This document shows, in pieces, positions 14,763-14,789 of a stretch of 14,789 nt of DNA; position 1 is the stretch's first letter; each line of letters opens with the position of its first letter. The DNA is taken from assembly GCA_018382295.1 (NCBI GenBank), contig JAGZQF010000037.1, positions 1 through 14,789 of the forward strand, written 5' to 3'. The notes under the pieces are model-generated. The model searched no databases. It saw only the letters and a list, made by a program, of their open reading frames with translations, and had not been told where the DNA came from. The stretch is from Collinsella sp. Its GTDB lineage: Bacteria; Actinomycetota; Coriobacteriia; Coriobacteriales; Coriobacteriaceae. The position numbers and the translations under genes were made by a program.

Positions 14763-14789
14763 GCGACAATGATGTTGAAGTGCCATAGG

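Noticed and set aside
14580..14786. 68-codon minus-strand frame at the right end
   Set aside because: It runs through an intrinsic terminator and the GTCCC repeats, has no ribosome site and no family similarity.

Overview
The window is high-GC bacterial DNA with compact genes, mostly on the minus strand. The protein types are a ClpC with a Gly/Pro/Ala-rich tail, a double-activase/2-hydroxyacyl-CoA dehydratase fusion typical of strict anaerobes, a fused ThrE-type exporter and an M20 aminoacyl-histidine dipeptidase. Together with the intergenic palindromes they suggest an anaerobic gut actinobacterium of the Coriobacteriia, most like Collinsella. That assignment is inference from sequence character; no database search was made.

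Layout, left to right. Positions 1-227 hold the possible start of a divergent minus-strand gene and three evenly spaced operator copies. They precede a plus-strand hipB-hipA toxin-antitoxin pair (228-2003). A strong hairpin (2037-2073) separates hipA from the convergent pepD (2131-3588, minus). To its right, all on the minus strand, come clpC (3802-6444), a TetR-family regulator (6642-7331), a 1479-residue CoA-dehydratase-activase fusion overlapping it (7315-11754), a small four-helix membrane protein of DUF2798 type (12036-12584) and thrE (12898-14466). The right end (14467-14789) carries short repeats and a terminator for a minus-strand gene outside the window.

Transcription units. On the minus strand, thrE, the DUF2798 gene, activase-tetR, clpC and pepD appear to be separate units, divided by recognisable terminators or hairpins. 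The activase gene and tetR overlap, so they are translationally coupled. Their promoter region carries a perfect 21-bp palindrome that is the obvious candidate operator for the TetR protein. The DUF2798 gene has an intrinsic terminator only about 45 bases before its start codon, preceded by a structured stretch, which suggests an attenuated leader.

The most interesting items are the TetR-coupled activase fusion and its palindrome, the three hip operators at exact 27-bp intervals, the possible attenuator before the DUF2798 gene, the clpC leader whose start site sits in a hairpin loop, and the families of palindromic intergenic repeats. No complete mobile element, CRISPR array, rRNA or tRNA was seen.
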